This document shows positions 17,699 through 27,019 of a stretch of 64,000 nucleotides of DNA, in pieces (within the stretch, counting starts at the first letter, position 1; the number at the start of each line of letters is the position of its first letter). A program made the position numbers and the translations under genes. This DNA is from Pseudomonadota bacterium (lineage in GTDB: Bacteria > Pseudomonadota > Alphaproteobacteria > Puniceispirillales > Marisalimonadaceae), in assembly GCA_027625145.1 (NCBI GenBank), contig JAQBXK010000005.1, forward strand, positions 1-64,000, read 5' to 3'. A model generated the notes under the pieces. That model was not told where the DNA came from. It saw nothing but the letters and a program-made list of their open reading frames with translations, and ran no database searches.

Positions 17699-18466
17699 TT
17701 AATTGGCCTTTAACTTAGTTTTCCCTGTGACATACTCTTGTACTTTTGAATCGCTTAAAACTTCTTTACTATTTCCATCTGCTATCACAGAGCCTGAATA
17801 AAAAGCTATAATCCTATCTGAGTAATTTTGAACTATATCCATATCATGCTCTACAAATATAACTGTTAAATTTTCACCTGATAAAGCCTTAGCTATAGTG
17901 TCCATCAAAGGATATTTTTCTTCTGAACCTACGCCACTAGTTGGCTCATCTAATAATAATATTTTAGGTTTTCTTACCAAGGCCATAGCTATATCTAAGA
18001 GCTTTCTTACTCCGCCTGGAAGCTCACTAACTTGTCTATGAGCAAATTCGTTTAGAGCAAATCTATTAAGAATTTCATCAATATAGTCAGCGTTCTCTTG
18101 TGATTTAGCTGATTTAAAATATGAATGTTTTTTCTTAGATGTCCCTAGCGCAACAAGAAGATTTTCCCAAGCAGTCATTGGTTCAAAAATTTGAGGTATT
18201 TGAAAAGATCTACTTATACCTTTTTGGGTTATTTGTCTTGGATTAAGTTGAGTTATATCTTTATTTTCAAAAATAATAGACCCTGTATCCGGCTTTAAAT
18301 ATCCTGTAACCATATTCATAAATGTTGTTTTACCAGCTCCATTAGAGCCTATAAGTGAAACCTTTTCTCCACTTTGAATATTGATATTGATATCATTAGC
18401 TGCGGTAACTGCACCGAATGATTTATTAATACCTTCTGCTCTTAAAATATAATTGGCATTAGTCAT
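17699..18466 (-). CDS. livG: branched-chain amino-acid-type ABC transporter ATPase LivG
   Basis: A 255-aa ATPase, partner of LivF. The Walker A is GSNGAGKTT (about 38-46), the signature reads LPGGVRKLLDIAMAL and the Walker B with D-loop is ILLLDEPTSGV. The C-terminal 30 residues (VIADGNSKEVLSDSKVQEYV) are the extension usual in LivG. The LPGG form of the signature is a common subgroup, not a defect. The gene is 16 nt behind livM and tightly packed before livF, consistent with one transcript for the whole importer. Confidence 0.93.
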   Translation of the reverse strand: MTNANYILRAEGINKSFGAVTAANDININIQSGEKVSLIGSNGAGKTTFMNMVTGYLKPDTGSIIFENKDITQLNPRQITQKGISRSFQIPQIFEPMTAWENLLVALGTSKKKHSYFKSAKSQENADYIDEILNRFALNEFAHRQVSELPGGVRKLLDIAMALVRKPKILLLDEPTSGVGSEEKYPLMDTIAKALSGENLTVIFVEHDMDIVQNYSDRIIAFYSGSVIADGNSKEVLSDSKVQEYVTGKTKLKAN

Positions 18467-18482
18467 TTAAAACTCTCAAAAT

Positions 18483-19448
18483 TTACTTGTTCTTTTTTTT
18501 ATTTAGCTTATCCATGAATTTCTTAAAAAATGATCCAATTCCTGTTGGTATATAAATAATACTTAAGATAAGGAAAACACCTAAAATTAATTGCCATGTG
18601 TCAGGAAAGTACCTTCCAGAAAAAGATCGTACCAACTCTAGAAGCAAAGCAGCTAAAAATACAGCTGGAACGCTTAAATAACCTGCAAGAATTGATATAA
18701 AAACAAACTCTCCTGAAGTTGTCCAATAAGAAAATTCAGGATCTATATGGCCTAATGCAATACCATTCAATGCTCCACCCATCCCACCTAATCCAGCTGC
18801 AATAGTAAAATTTAATACTGTTACGGTAAAAGCTGAAGCTCCTAAATATTCAACTCTTAATTCATTTTCTCTAACTGCCAATGCTATCAATCCAGGAGTT
18901 GAATTATAGTAATACCTTAGTAAGATGGATACTATACCTGACAAAATTATTGAAACTAAATATAGCATATAATCGGCATACTCAGTGGAAGGCAAAATGC
19001 CAAAATAAGTTGATTCAGGTAAAACAAAGCCATCAGAACCACCTATAGCATCAATTTTAATTAACACTCCATATAAAACCATAGAAAATGCAAGAGATAG
19101 CATAGCAAAAAATATATCTCTATACCTTGCTAAAAGTGGTCCAATTATTAAACCAACAAAACCAGTGAACAAGAAACTAATGAATAACAATAAAATTGCA
19201 TCCGTTAAACCAGCTTGAGTTCCAAGTAAACCAGCAGTATAACCACCAATTGCAAAAACAAAACCTTGTCCAAAAGAAACTAACCCACCTCTCATCAAGG
19301 TAACAATTCCAAGAGCAACCAAGCCATAAGCAATAGCCTTTGTTATAACAAACACAAGCCAATTAGGAATAAATAAACCCATTATAATAAGGATAGACAT
19401 TAAAAAAATGCTTTGAACAATTAGATTATTATAAAATTTATTTATCAT
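18483..19448 (-). CDS. livM: branched-chain amino-acid-type ABC transporter permease LivM
   Basis: A 321-aa polytopic inner-membrane permease with roughly eight to ten hydrophobic helices and the BPD_transp_2 features LMRGGLVSFGQG and ALRENELRVEYLG. The EAA-like coupling loop that contacts the ATPase is around AVRENELRVEYLG. A lysine-rich C-terminus (DKLNKKKNK) faces the cytoplasm. Its first base is shared with the last base of livH, as expected for TAATG translational coupling. It pairs with LivH to form the transmembrane channel. Confidence 0.92.
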   Translation of the reverse strand: MINKFYNNLIVQSIFLMSILIIMGLFIPNWLVFVITKAIAYGLVALGIVTLMRGGLVSFGQGFVFAIGGYTAGLLGTQAGLTDAILLLFISFLFTGFVGLIIGPLLARYRDIFFAMLSLAFSMVLYGVLIKIDAIGGSDGFVLPESTYFGILPSTEYADYMLYLVSIILSGIVSILLRYYYNSTPGLIALAVRENELRVEYLGASAFTVTVLNFTIAAGLGGMGGALNGIALGHIDPEFSYWTTSGEFVFISILAGYLSVPAVFLAALLLELVRSFSGRYFPDTWQLILGVFLILSIIYIPTGIGSFFKKFMDKLNKKKNK

Positions 19449-20347
19449 TATATTTTCCTAGCTTGAGCACCCTGAAACAAACCTTTAGGTCTGAAAATAA
19501 GCATACCTGCCATACAAAAATACATAATAAAAATTTCTGCTTCAGGAAATTTGTGAACACAAGCAGCTCTAGCCATTCCAATAATTAATGCACCTATTAC
19601 TGCACCAGGAATACTTCCTAATCCTCCTATAATAACTACAGCAAAACTCTCAATTACAACTGCAACGCTTATACCAACCTGAACAGATATTAAAGGAGCC
19701 GTAAAAGATCCAGCTAAAGCAGCTAAAAAAGCTCCTACAAAGAAAGCTGCTAAGTAGACCTTATTAATATTAACACCCATACACCCACTAATTTCAGGAT
19801 TATGGATAACCGCTAAAACTATTTTTCCAGACCTTGTTTTATTTAATGTTAACCACAAAGTTAATCCACAAAAAATAGCTAACCCAATAAGTGCTAAATC
19901 ATAACCAACATAATATAGAGATCCCATCTCTACACCACCAAGAATTTCCCTAGGTTCTGAAACATAAAAAGATTTCATTCCCCAAATGAGTTTCTGCACA
20001 TCCTCTAAAACTAAATAAATAGCATAAGTTACTAAAACAATTAGAACTTCATCTTGCCCATAAAACCTTCTTAAAAGGCCTCTTTCCATTATGGGTGTAA
20101 TTACTATTGCTACCGCTAAAGCTGAAAATAACATTGCTATAATTACAAACTCTTCAGGCAAGCCCAATGTATAAAAAATTGGAACTATGGTTGCTGCTGA
20201 ATAAGCTCCAAGCGCATATATACCTCCATGCGCTATGTTAAGTATTTTTAACACTCCAAAAACAAAGGTTAGACCAACAGCAACAATAAAAAGCCAAGAG
20301 GCATATATTGCGCCATCTAAAAAAATAGTTAAAATTTCATCAAACAA
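19448..20347 (-). CDS. livH: branched-chain amino-acid-type ABC transporter permease LivH
   Basis: A 299-aa membrane permease of the LivH branch. The hallmark segments are VLKILNIAHGGIYALGAY (N-terminal third) and SFAVVIIGGLGSIPGAVIGAL near residues 230-255. About eight transmembrane segments are visible. It lies about 100 bases downstream of the binding-protein gene, across a strong hairpin that may lower read-through into the permease genes. It forms the channel with LivM. Confidence 0.93.
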   Translation of the reverse strand: MFDEILTIFLDGAIYASWLFIVAVGLTFVFGVLKILNIAHGGIYALGAYSAATIVPIFYTLGLPEEFVIIAMLFSALAVAIVITPIMERGLLRRFYGQDEVLIVLVTYAIYLVLEDVQKLIWGMKSFYVSEPREILGGVEMGSLYYVGYDLALIGLAIFCGLTLWLTLNKTRSGKIVLAVIHNPEISGCMGVNINKVYLAAFFVGAFLAALAGSFTAPLISVQVGISVAVVIESFAVVIIGGLGSIPGAVIGALIIGMARAACVHKFPEAEIFIMYFCMAGMLIFRPKGLFQGAQARKI

Positions 20348-20394
20348 TTGTAAACTCTTTTTCTCAATTTAATATTTAAATGTCACCATAACAA

Positions 20395-20428
20395 AAGCTG
20401 AGACAAATTAAAAGATCTGTCTCAGCTT
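20395..20428 (-). terminator. strong hairpin between binding-protein and livH genes
   Basis: A perfect 11-bp stem AAGCTGAGACA/TGTCTCAGCTT with a 12-base loop, followed on the minus strand by TTTTGTTA. It lies just after the binding-protein stop and about 45 bases before livH. Such hairpins between a binding-protein gene and its permease genes act as partial terminators or 3' mRNA stabilisers, giving excess binding protein (known for several ABC operons; inferred here). Confidence 0.75.
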
Positions 20429-20450
20429 AATTTTATACACTTATTCCTGC

Positions 20451-21758
20451 TTATTTGTTACAAACTGCACCAGGAAACCCTGCTTCAATCCAGTCAGTTG
20501 CTTTGATTCCATTAGGAGGATTTACACAAGTAGCATTATATCTAACAATATCTGTAATAGTTATATTGCCATCTTTATCTTTAGCTGTTTTACCAATTGC
20601 GTGTGGTTGAATTGCTTGATGACCATTACCAAGCTTCATTTGAACTAGTCCACCCGGAGCTTCCCATTCTAAACCATTAAAGGCTGTTGCAATTTGGTCC
20701 TTATTAGGTTTCTTTCCACCATTATTTTCCATAGCTTTTTCAATTGCCATTTTTAAACCCATTAGACCTTGAACCATCCTATAAGGAGGTTGAGCTGGAA
20801 AAACACCATACTTATCCATATATACTTTATAGAACCATCTATTTAAAGCAGTGTCAGGAGCCATCATTCCGTATTGACCTCTTGCTCCCACAATTACACC
20901 TTCAGGATATTTGTTCCCAAGACCAGGCATCACATGGTCACCAGCAGAAAAAACAACTTGTGTTCTCTTAAATAAACCACGAGGCTTTGCTTGAAGAATA
21001 AATGACTGAAGATCACCTCCCCACAAAGAACTGTGAACAACTTTAGCTTTTGAATTGATTAAAGCTGAAATCTCTGTTCCAAATTGCCCAGAAAATAATT
21101 TAGGAAACAATTCATTTTCAACGGTTGAGTTAGGAGACAATTTTTTAATCGAAACGCTAAAATCTTTCCAACTATCTTTACCCCATGAGTAGTTCTGGTT
21201 AATCCCTGCTATTGAACTTACGTCATATCCCTTGCTTATCAAATACTTGGCAATAGCGATGTTATCCATTGCTGCGTGTGCAGCTGTTCTAAATACATAT
21301 TTATAAGATGCATCTTCAAAAACTCTAGGTGTACCACAGTCATAAAGAACAGTTAAAGCTTGAAGTTCATCAGCGACTGAAGGTATTGCCATACAATCAC
21401 CAGAAGAAACATATCCCAATACTGCGTCAACATTATCTCTTTGAACTAAATTTCTAAATTCTTGTACCTGTTTAGTTGCGCCGCCATTTTCATCGATAGG
21501 AATAGCAGTAATTTTCATACCACCAAAACCAACTTTATTATATGGCGCAGGAGCTTTCCCTGCATTTAATAAATCTATAAATAATTTTCCTCCATTCCAA
21601 GCAGGAACCCCAAATGGCTCTGCCCCTGGACCAGATAAAAAAGTTACAACACCTAATTTAAAACCTTTATGATCATCAGCACTCGCCGTACCAAAAACAG
21701 AAAATAAAGATATTAAGATAGATGAGACAACTATTAGAAATTGTCTGAAAATTTTCAT
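20451..21758 (-). CDS. Liv-type ABC transporter substrate-binding protein
   Basis: A 435-aa periplasmic binding protein of the LivK/amide-binding type. A signal peptide is clear: MKIFRQF, a hydrophobic core of about 15 residues, then a probable cleavage after TASA. Mature features are KLGVVTFLSGPGAEPFG and VQEFRNLVQRDNVDAVLGYVSSG, typical of this fold. The start is placed at the ATG at 21758; the longer frame adds MGRSI only because it translates the GGGGAG ribosome site. It is the first gene of the transporter operon and captures the ligand for LivHMGF. The ligand is unknown. Confidence 0.92.
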   Translation of the reverse strand: MKIFRQFLIVVSSILISLFSVFGTASADDHKGFKLGVVTFLSGPGAEPFGVPAWNGGKLFIDLLNAGKAPAPYNKVGFGGMKITAIPIDENGGATKQVQEFRNLVQRDNVDAVLGYVSSGDCMAIPSVADELQALTVLYDCGTPRVFEDASYKYVFRTAAHAAMDNIAIAKYLISKGYDVSSIAGINQNYSWGKDSWKDFSVSIKKLSPNSTVENELFPKLFSGQFGTEISALINSKAKVVHSSLWGGDLQSFILQAKPRGLFKRTQVVFSAGDHVMPGLGNKYPEGVIVGARGQYGMMAPDTALNRWFYKVYMDKYGVFPAQPPYRMVQGLMGLKMAIEKAMENNGGKKPNKDQIATAFNGLEWEAPGGLVQMKLGNGHQAIQPHAIGKTAKDKDGNITITDIVRYNATCVNPPNGIKATDWIEAGFPGAVCNK

Positions 21759-21765
21759 TATACTT

Positions 21766-21771
21766 CTCCCC
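21766..21771 (-). promoter_or_regulatory. GGGGAG ribosome-binding site deciding the binding-protein start
   Basis: GGGGAG on the minus strand ends eight bases before the ATG at 21758. It is among the strongest Shine-Dalgarno matches in the window, fitting high expression of a periplasmic binding protein, and it fixes the start five codons inside the longest frame. Confidence 0.8.
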
Positions 21772-21842
21772 AAATTTTAAAAATTAAAGTACTTTATAAA
21801 ACAATATATTAATGATTAAAACAACTTAATTAAAAAATTATA

Positions 21843-22775
21843 TTATATTCCTGAAATATTAATTGCATTCTTAAGTGCATTAATCTCTGCATCACTAAGT
21901 TTCATTAAAGGAGGCCTTACTATAGCTTTATCCATTAAGCCCATAAGAACCAAGGTTTCTTTCATTCTATTATGCATATCCAAAAATGGAGGAGAGTAAA
22001 AAGCTTGAACTAAAGGAAAAATTTTATTGTTAATTTCTTGTGCAGAAGACAAATCTTTATTTTTAACAGCATTAAATAAGGAAACCTGTAAATCAGCTAT
22101 CACGCTCCCCGCTCCAGATAACAATCCATTTGCTCCCATTACTAATGAAGACATCAACCAAGAACTATGAGTTGTGAGCACATTTATTGGATTTGAAAGA
22201 TTTTGAAATGTTCTTATATGCTTTTCGTGTAACATTGGATCATTAGACCAATCTTTAATTGCTTTAATAGTAGGAACAGAATCGAATAATTTTAACAATG
22301 TTTCAAAGGGATAAGTGAGATTACCTGCCGATGGATAATTAAAACAAATTAAAGGCAAGTCAGTGCTGTCTGCAATTCTTTTAAAATGCTCAATAGCCAT
22401 TTCAGGCCTAAGATGGCCACCCATAGACATGCTTTGAGGAGGAAAACACAATAAAGCAGAAGCTCCATTTTCTTCAGACATCTTAGCTATTTTAGCTGCT
22501 TCAATACTTCCATCAGCATAAACACCATTAATTACATGTGTAATATCTCCAACTTCATCCAAAGAAAAATTTAAAATTCTTTTTTGTTCTTCAAAGCTAC
22601 ATGCATGAACTTCAGAAGAGTGACCATTAACAGTAATTGCAGATATACCCTTTGTTGAGGCACAATGTTTAATGTGTTTTCTACTTGATTTTTCATCTAT
22701 ATCAAATTCATTGTTAAATGCTAATAATGTAGCTGGAATAACTCCCTCTAACTTAATTTTACCTTTTAACGACAT
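21843..22775 (-). CDS. dihydrodipicolinate synthase family lyase/aldolase
   Basis: A 310-aa class I aldolase of the DapA/NanA superfamily. The Schiff-base lysine is in IKAIKDWSND (K174), the active-site tyrosine in CFNYPSAGN (Y147), and the carboxylate-binding motif reads GHSSE (51-55) where DapA has GTTGE. That change argues against true DapA and for a catabolic 2-oxo-acid aldolase or dehydratase. It stands alone on the minus strand behind the Liv binding protein, divergent from the MaoC gene. Candidate substrates include sugar 2-keto acids; none can be assigned. Confidence 0.85.
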   Translation of the reverse strand: MSLKGKIKLEGVIPATLLAFNNEFDIDEKSSRKHIKHCASTKGISAITVNGHSSEVHACSFEEQKRILNFSLDEVGDITHVINGVYADGSIEAAKIAKMSEENGASALLCFPPQSMSMGGHLRPEMAIEHFKRIADSTDLPLICFNYPSAGNLTYPFETLLKLFDSVPTIKAIKDWSNDPMLHEKHIRTFQNLSNPINVLTTHSSWLMSSLVMGANGLLSGAGSVIADLQVSLFNAVKNKDLSSAQEINNKIFPLVQAFYSPPFLDMHNRMKETLVLMGLMDKAIVRPPLMKLSDAEINALKNAINISGI

Positions 22776-22890
22776 TTAACACCTCATATAAAAATTATTT
22801 TTTTATTTTAATGTATCTTATTTTTTATTACTATAATTTGATTAGATAAAAACATTAAGTCAAATATAAAAAATTAGGAAAAAGCACAAC

Positions 22891-23349
22891 ATGGTTATTA
22901 TTGACAGTCCGTCAGAAATACAAAAATTTATCAATTTACCTTTGACACCAAGCGAATGGTATCATGTTTCACAAGATAAGATTAATGATTTTGCAGATGC
23001 AACTTCTGATCACCAATGGATTCATGTAGATAAAGAGAGAGCCAAAAATGAAATGCCAGAAGGCAAAACAATAGCTCATGGATATTTTATGCTATCTTTA
23101 CTTCCTGTGCTTGCATCCCAAAATGCTCAGATAAACAATACTTCAAGAACATTAAATTATGGGTCTGATAAGGTAAGGTTTATAAATATGGTCAAAGTAG
23201 GATCATATGTAAGATTAAACCGAAAGATTATCTCTTGTGAAAAAATGGATAATGGAGGGTTTCGTGTTGTTAATAAATGCGAATTAGAAATTAAAGATGA
23301 GAAAAAACCTGGATTTGTAGCAGAAACAATATCTTTAGTTTTTCCATAA
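22891..23349 (+). CDS. MaoC family (R)-specific enoyl-CoA hydratase-like protein
   Basis: A 152-aa single hot-dog protein. The hydratase-2 motif is recognisable as ADATSDHQWIHVD, with the catalytic pair D40 and H45, then TIAHGYFMLSLLP at about 60-72. The family hydrates trans-2-enoyl-CoA to (R)-3-hydroxyacyl-CoA or acts in related acyl-CoA steps. It is first of a two-gene unit with the quinone-oxidoreductase-like gene 28 nt downstream. A modest AGGAAAAA ribosome site precedes the ATG. Confidence 0.87.
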   Translation: MVIIDSPSEIQKFINLPLTPSEWYHVSQDKINDFADATSDHQWIHVDKERAKNEMPEGKTIAHGYFMLSLLPVLASQNAQINNTSRTLNYGSDKVRFINMVKVGSYVRLNRKIISCEKMDNGGFRVVNKCELEIKDEKKPGFVAETISLVFP

Positions 23350-23377
23350 AAATTTAAATTTAAAAAAAGGTAAAATA

Positions 23378-24346
23378 ATGAAAGCAATAGTTTGCAATTC
23401 TTTCGGGCCAATAAAAGATATCGAATATAAAGAAGTTAATGAACCTATTATAGAAGATAATAGTGTAATTATCGATGTTAAATCTATAGGAGTTAATTTT
23501 CCAGATGGTTTGCTAGTTCAAGGAAAATATCAACTAAAGCCTGAAACACCTTTTACTCCAGGAATGGAAGTTGCTGGAAATGTTATAAAAGTTGGTTCTA
23601 ATATTTCTAAATTCAAAGTTGGAGATAAAGTTGCAGCATTATCTCAATTAGGTGGCTATGCCGAACAAGTTCTTGTTAATGAAAGTTCTGTTTTTAAAAT
23701 TCCTGAAAAAATGTCATTTGATGATTCTTGTGCATTGTTATGTGCATATGGCACATCTCACTATGCATTAAAACAAAGAGGAAATTTAAAAAAAGACGAG
23801 ACGTTAGTAGTATTAGGCGCTTCAGGCTCTACAGGAATTGCAGCAATTCAAATAGGAAAAATAATTGGAGCAAAAGTAATTGCAGTAGCATCCTCTCAAG
23901 AAAAACAAGAAATAGCTAAAGAGTATGGAGCCGATATAATCCTTGGATACGATAACTTAAAAGATGAGTTAAAAAAATTAACAGATGGAAAAGGTGTTGA
24001 TGTTATTTTTGACCCTGTTGGTGGTGAAATATTTGATACAGTTGCAAGAACCATGGCCAGAAAGGGAAGGCTTCTAGTTATTGGATTTGCCTCAGGCACT
24101 ATTCCTAAATTAGCTGTTAACCTAGCTTTAGTAAAAGAATTTAGCGTAGTTGGCGTTTTTTGGGGAGCATTTACAAGAGGAGAACCTCAAGCATATGCTG
24201 AGAACATGATTGAATTATTTGATTGGCATCAAAAAGGTTTAGTTAAACCTTTAGTTGAAGATCATTATAATTTATCTGACGCAGCGATAGTTCTAGAAAA
24301 AATATTATCTAGAGGTGCCAAAGGAAAAGTTATTTTAAATCCTTAA
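23378..24346 (+). CDS. NADPH:quinone oxidoreductase-like MDR enzyme
   Basis: A 322-aa zinc-independent medium-chain dehydrogenase/reductase. The Rossmann motif is GASGSTG (147-153), and the N-terminal GroES-like domain contains FTPGMEVAGNV. No zinc-ligand cysteine cluster is visible, so it belongs to the quinone oxidoreductase/enoyl reductase branch that reduces activated double bonds with NADPH. It follows the MaoC gene in an operon and ends about 145 bases before the Zrg-like operon. An acrylyl-CoA or crotonyl-CoA reductase-like role is possible but not shown. Confidence 0.87.
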   Translation: MKAIVCNSFGPIKDIEYKEVNEPIIEDNSVIIDVKSIGVNFPDGLLVQGKYQLKPETPFTPGMEVAGNVIKVGSNISKFKVGDKVAALSQLGGYAEQVLVNESSVFKIPEKMSFDDSCALLCAYGTSHYALKQRGNLKKDETLVVLGASGSTGIAAIQIGKIIGAKVIAVASSQEKQEIAKEYGADIILGYDNLKDELKKLTDGKGVDVIFDPVGGEIFDTVARTMARKGRLLVIGFASGTIPKLAVNLALVKEFSVVGVFWGAFTRGEPQAYAENMIELFDWHQKGLVKPLVEDHYNLSDAAIVLEKILSRGAKGKVILNP

Positions 24347-24375
24347 AAAATAAACTCATTTAAAAAATTATTTTT

Positions 24376-24390
24376 TGCAATACTATTGCA
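24376..24390. promoter_or_regulatory. perfect 15-bp palindrome upstream of the Zrg-like operon
   Basis: TGCAATA-C-TATTGCA lies about 100 bases before the first gene of the metal-type operon, with a second partial copy (TTGCATTAATG) near 24431. Its position and AT-rich dyad make it a candidate operator for a Fur/Zur-family repressor. The match to any known Zur box is only general, so the regulator is inferred. Confidence 0.5.
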
Positions 24391-24491
24391 TTGTCTAAAA
24401 AATTTTGCTATGACCATTTTTGATATATTATTGCATTAATGAATTAAAGTCATACAAGTGATTTTTTTAAATATAAAAAGGAATAAATTAA

Positions 24492-25016
24492 ATGATAAAA
24501 ACACTACAAATTATATTTACGATTATAATTTTTGGATTGAGTTCATCACAATCGTTTGCTGAAAAACGTCAATTAGAAAGCCATGAGCATGGGGTAAGTA
24601 AATTACAAATTGTAATTGAGGAAAACATTATTCAATATGAGCTTGAAGCTCCTGCAAATGATATAGTTGGGTTTGAAAACTCTCCTAAAAATACACAGCA
24701 GAAAGAATCTATAAATAAAGCTATCAATCTGTTTAAGAATACCGATCGATTATTTACAACATCATCTAATGCTAATTGTAGATCTAGCAAAATTGATATT
24801 AAATTTGAAGTTGAGGGTACTCATGCAGGATTTCATGCAAAATGGAATAGTAATTGTAAAAAAATATCTGAATTAACAGAATTAACAACTAAGTTTTTTC
24901 AAATATTTCCAAAAGCTGAAGAATTAGAAGTTCAGATAATTTCTGAGAAAGGTCAGAGTGCTATTGAATGGGAAAGTGATACAAAAACAATTAAAATCCC
25001 AAAAATACATAATTAA
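24492..25016 (+). CDS. DUF2796 (ZrgA-like) periplasmic protein
   Basis: A 174-aa secreted protein. The signal peptide is MIKTLQ, a hydrophobic core and a probable cleavage after QSFA. The mature N-terminus begins RQLESHEHGVSKLQI, the family's His-containing metal-site signature, and the C-terminal QIFPKAEELEVQIIS is also typical. ZrgA of Vibrio cholerae belongs to a zinc-starvation operon with MacB-like transporter genes, and the same order is seen here. Only one His-rich motif (HEH) is present, fewer than in some relatives. Zinc or another divalent metal is the expected ligand by family. Confidence 0.85.
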   Translation: MIKTLQIIFTIIIFGLSSSQSFAEKRQLESHEHGVSKLQIVIEENIIQYELEAPANDIVGFENSPKNTQQKESINKAINLFKNTDRLFTTSSNANCRSSKIDIKFEVEGTHAGFHAKWNSNCKKISELTELTTKFFQIFPKAEELEVQIISEKGQSAIEWESDTKTIKIPKIHN

Positions 25017-25035
25017 ATTAGGCTTTGAAAAACCC

Positions 25036-25758
25036 ATGAAAAATATTCAATCAGCAATCCAATTATCTAATTTATACTTTTCATGGGGTAATTCAGCAAA
25101 CGACTTTAACTTCAAACTTAATAATTTTGTCTTACCCATAAATACAAGTGGAATTATTTTGGGCTCATCTGGTTCAGGAAAATCAACGCTCTTAGGTATT
25201 ATTAGCGGCATTACAAAACCTAATGTTGGTGTTGTTAAAGTATTAGGAGAAGACCTTTTTAAAATGACAGGCTCACAAAGAGATAGATTTCGAGCAGATA
25301 ATATAGGAATTATATTTCAACAGTTCAACCTCATACCTTATCTTTCAACATTAGAAAATGTTCTATTACCATTAAGGTTATCCTTAAAAAGAAGAATATC
25401 ATGCGGTTCTTCTAAAGAACAATATATTTACGAAGCAAAAAAGCTACTTGATGCATTAGGTGTATCATCAAAAAAGTTTGGAAATCAATTAGCTAGCACC
25501 TTATCAGTTGGTCAACAACAAAGAGTTGCAGCAGCTAGAGCTTTTATTGGTTCTCCTCCACTAATTATTGCAGATGAACCAACCTCTTCACTTGATGAAA
25601 TAAGTGAAACAGATTTTCTTAAACAATTATTCAAGCAAACAAGTACTAACAAAACTACTTTATTATTGGTAAGTCATAACAAAAAAATTATTCCAAAATT
25701 TAATAAATCATTTGAAATCACTGATATTATTCAATCAACCTTAAGTCAGAAAACATAA
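25036..25758 (+). CDS. ABC transporter ATPase, LolD/MacB-like (Zrg-type operon)
   Basis: A 240-aa ATPase. It has the Walker A GSSGSGKST (43-51), Q-loop FQQFNLIPYLSTLENV, signature LSVGQQQRVAAARA, Walker B LIIADEPTSSLDE and switch His in LLVSHN. The ATG at 25036 is preferred over an upstream frame start at 24958 that would overlap the DUF2796 gene by 59 bases. It is 19 nt behind that gene and two codons' width from the permease. It belongs to the lipoprotein/macrolide-export mechanical ABC class rather than nutrient importers. The role in metal handling is inferred from the operon. Confidence 0.88.
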   Translation: MKNIQSAIQLSNLYFSWGNSANDFNFKLNNFVLPINTSGIILGSSGSGKSTLLGIISGITKPNVGVVKVLGEDLFKMTGSQRDRFRADNIGIIFQQFNLIPYLSTLENVLLPLRLSLKRRISCGSSKEQYIYEAKKLLDALGVSSKKFGNQLASTLSVGQQQRVAAARAFIGSPPLIIADEPTSSLDEISETDFLKQLFKQTSTNKTTLLLVSHNKKIIPKFNKSFEITDIIQSTLSQKT

Positions 25759-25759
25759 T

Positions 25760-27019
25760 ATGTTAGTATTTAATCTTGCATACAAAAGTATAATGAATCG
25801 AAAATTAACATCATTACTTACTATTATATCTATTTCATTATCAGTAATTTTAATATTAAGCGTTGAAAAAATTCGAAAGTCCACAAGAACAAGTTTTATA
25901 AACACAATATCAGGAACAGATTTGGTTATTGGCCCTAGAGCAAGTGGAATTCAACTTTTACTTTATTCTGTTTTTCATATGGGAGATGCAACCGCAAACA
26001 TAACAATAAAAACAGTGGAAGACATTAAAAAAAGAAGTGAAATTGATTGGGTTGTTCCAATATCATTAGGCGATTCTCACAAAGGTTTTAGAGTAATAGG
26101 AACCACTAATAATTATTTCGAACGAATTCGTTATCGAAGAAATATGACTTTAAAATTTGACAAAGGAAATTCTTTTTCAAATCTTTTTGAAGCAGTTATT
26201 GGTAATGATGTTGCTAATTCATTAGGTTATAATGTAGGCGACAAAATCATTTTAGCACATGGAACTGGTGATGTAATTTTTGGAAAAGATCATAGCGACA
26301 CCCCTTTTATAATATCTGGCATTTTAGAAAAAACTGGTACACCATCAGATCGAGCTGTAATAGTTAGCCTAGAGGCTATTGAAGCTATTCACATAGGTTG
26401 GAATTCCGGCACATATGACAAAAAAATTAAAACCGTAAAAGATTATAAAGCTATAAATTTAAAACCTACAAATGTTACAGCTCTTTTTGTTGGACTCAAA
26501 TCAAGAATGACAACTTTTTCATTTCAAAGATGGATAAACAGATATTCTCAAGAGCCTATTACTGCAATTCTTCCAGGAGTTGTTTTTGGTGAATTATGGT
26601 CTTTAATCATTAATATAGAAAAAGCACTTTTTATAGTAACATCTATGGTTGTGTTCACAGCCTTACTTGGCATGATAGTTTCAATATTAAGTTCATTAAA
26701 CGAACGTCGAAGAGAAATGGCCATTTTAAGATCATTGGGAGCAAAACCTATACATATATTCACTTTATTTATTACTGAATCTTCATGTATTGCTTTTTTA
26801 GGTGTGTTTTCAGGAGCTACAACTATGTATGCTTTACTTTTTACTTTCAAATCAATTATAGAAAAGTTTACAGGACTTTATATTGAGATTACTTCTCCTG
26901 GAAACAATGAATTTATAATTATGTTGATTATTATATTAGCTAGTATAATTTCTGGTGTAATACCTGCTCTAAGAGCCTATTCTCTTTCACTTTCAGATGG
27001 TTTAATTGTAAAATCATGA
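25760..27019 (+). CDS. MacB/FtsX-type ABC transporter permease (Zrg-type operon)
   Basis: A 419-aa permease with one N-terminal membrane helix (about residues 15-37), a periplasmic MacB core domain of about 220 residues and three C-terminal helices beginning near residue 285. The cytoplasmic loop NERRREMAILRSLGAKP between helices is the FtsX-family hallmark. It starts one base after the ATPase stop (TAATATG) and overlaps the DUF3299 gene by ATGA, so all four genes are coupled. Such permeases transmit ATP energy to periplasmic partners rather than opening a classic channel. Confidence 0.88.
   Translation: MLVFNLAYKSIMNRKLTSLLTIISISLSVILILSVEKIRKSTRTSFINTISGTDLVIGPRASGIQLLLYSVFHMGDATANITIKTVEDIKKRSEIDWVVPISLGDSHKGFRVIGTTNNYFERIRYRRNMTLKFDKGNSFSNLFEAVIGNDVANSLGYNVGDKIILAHGTGDVIFGKDHSDTPFIISGILEKTGTPSDRAVIVSLEAIEAIHIGWNSGTYDKKIKTVKDYKAINLKPTNVTALFVGLKSRMTTFSFQRWINRYSQEPITAILPGVVFGELWSLIINIEKALFIVTSMVVFTALLGMIVSILSSLNERRREMAILRSLGAKPIHIFTLFITESSCIAFLGVFSGATTMYALLFTFKSIIEKFTGLYIEITSPGNNEFIIMLIIILASIISGVIPALRAYSLSLSDGLIVKS

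Noticed and set aside
24958-25035. 26-residue extension of the Zrg-type ATPase
   Set aside because: It overlaps the end of the DUF2796 gene in another frame and adds a lysine-rich stretch not seen in LolD-like ATPases.
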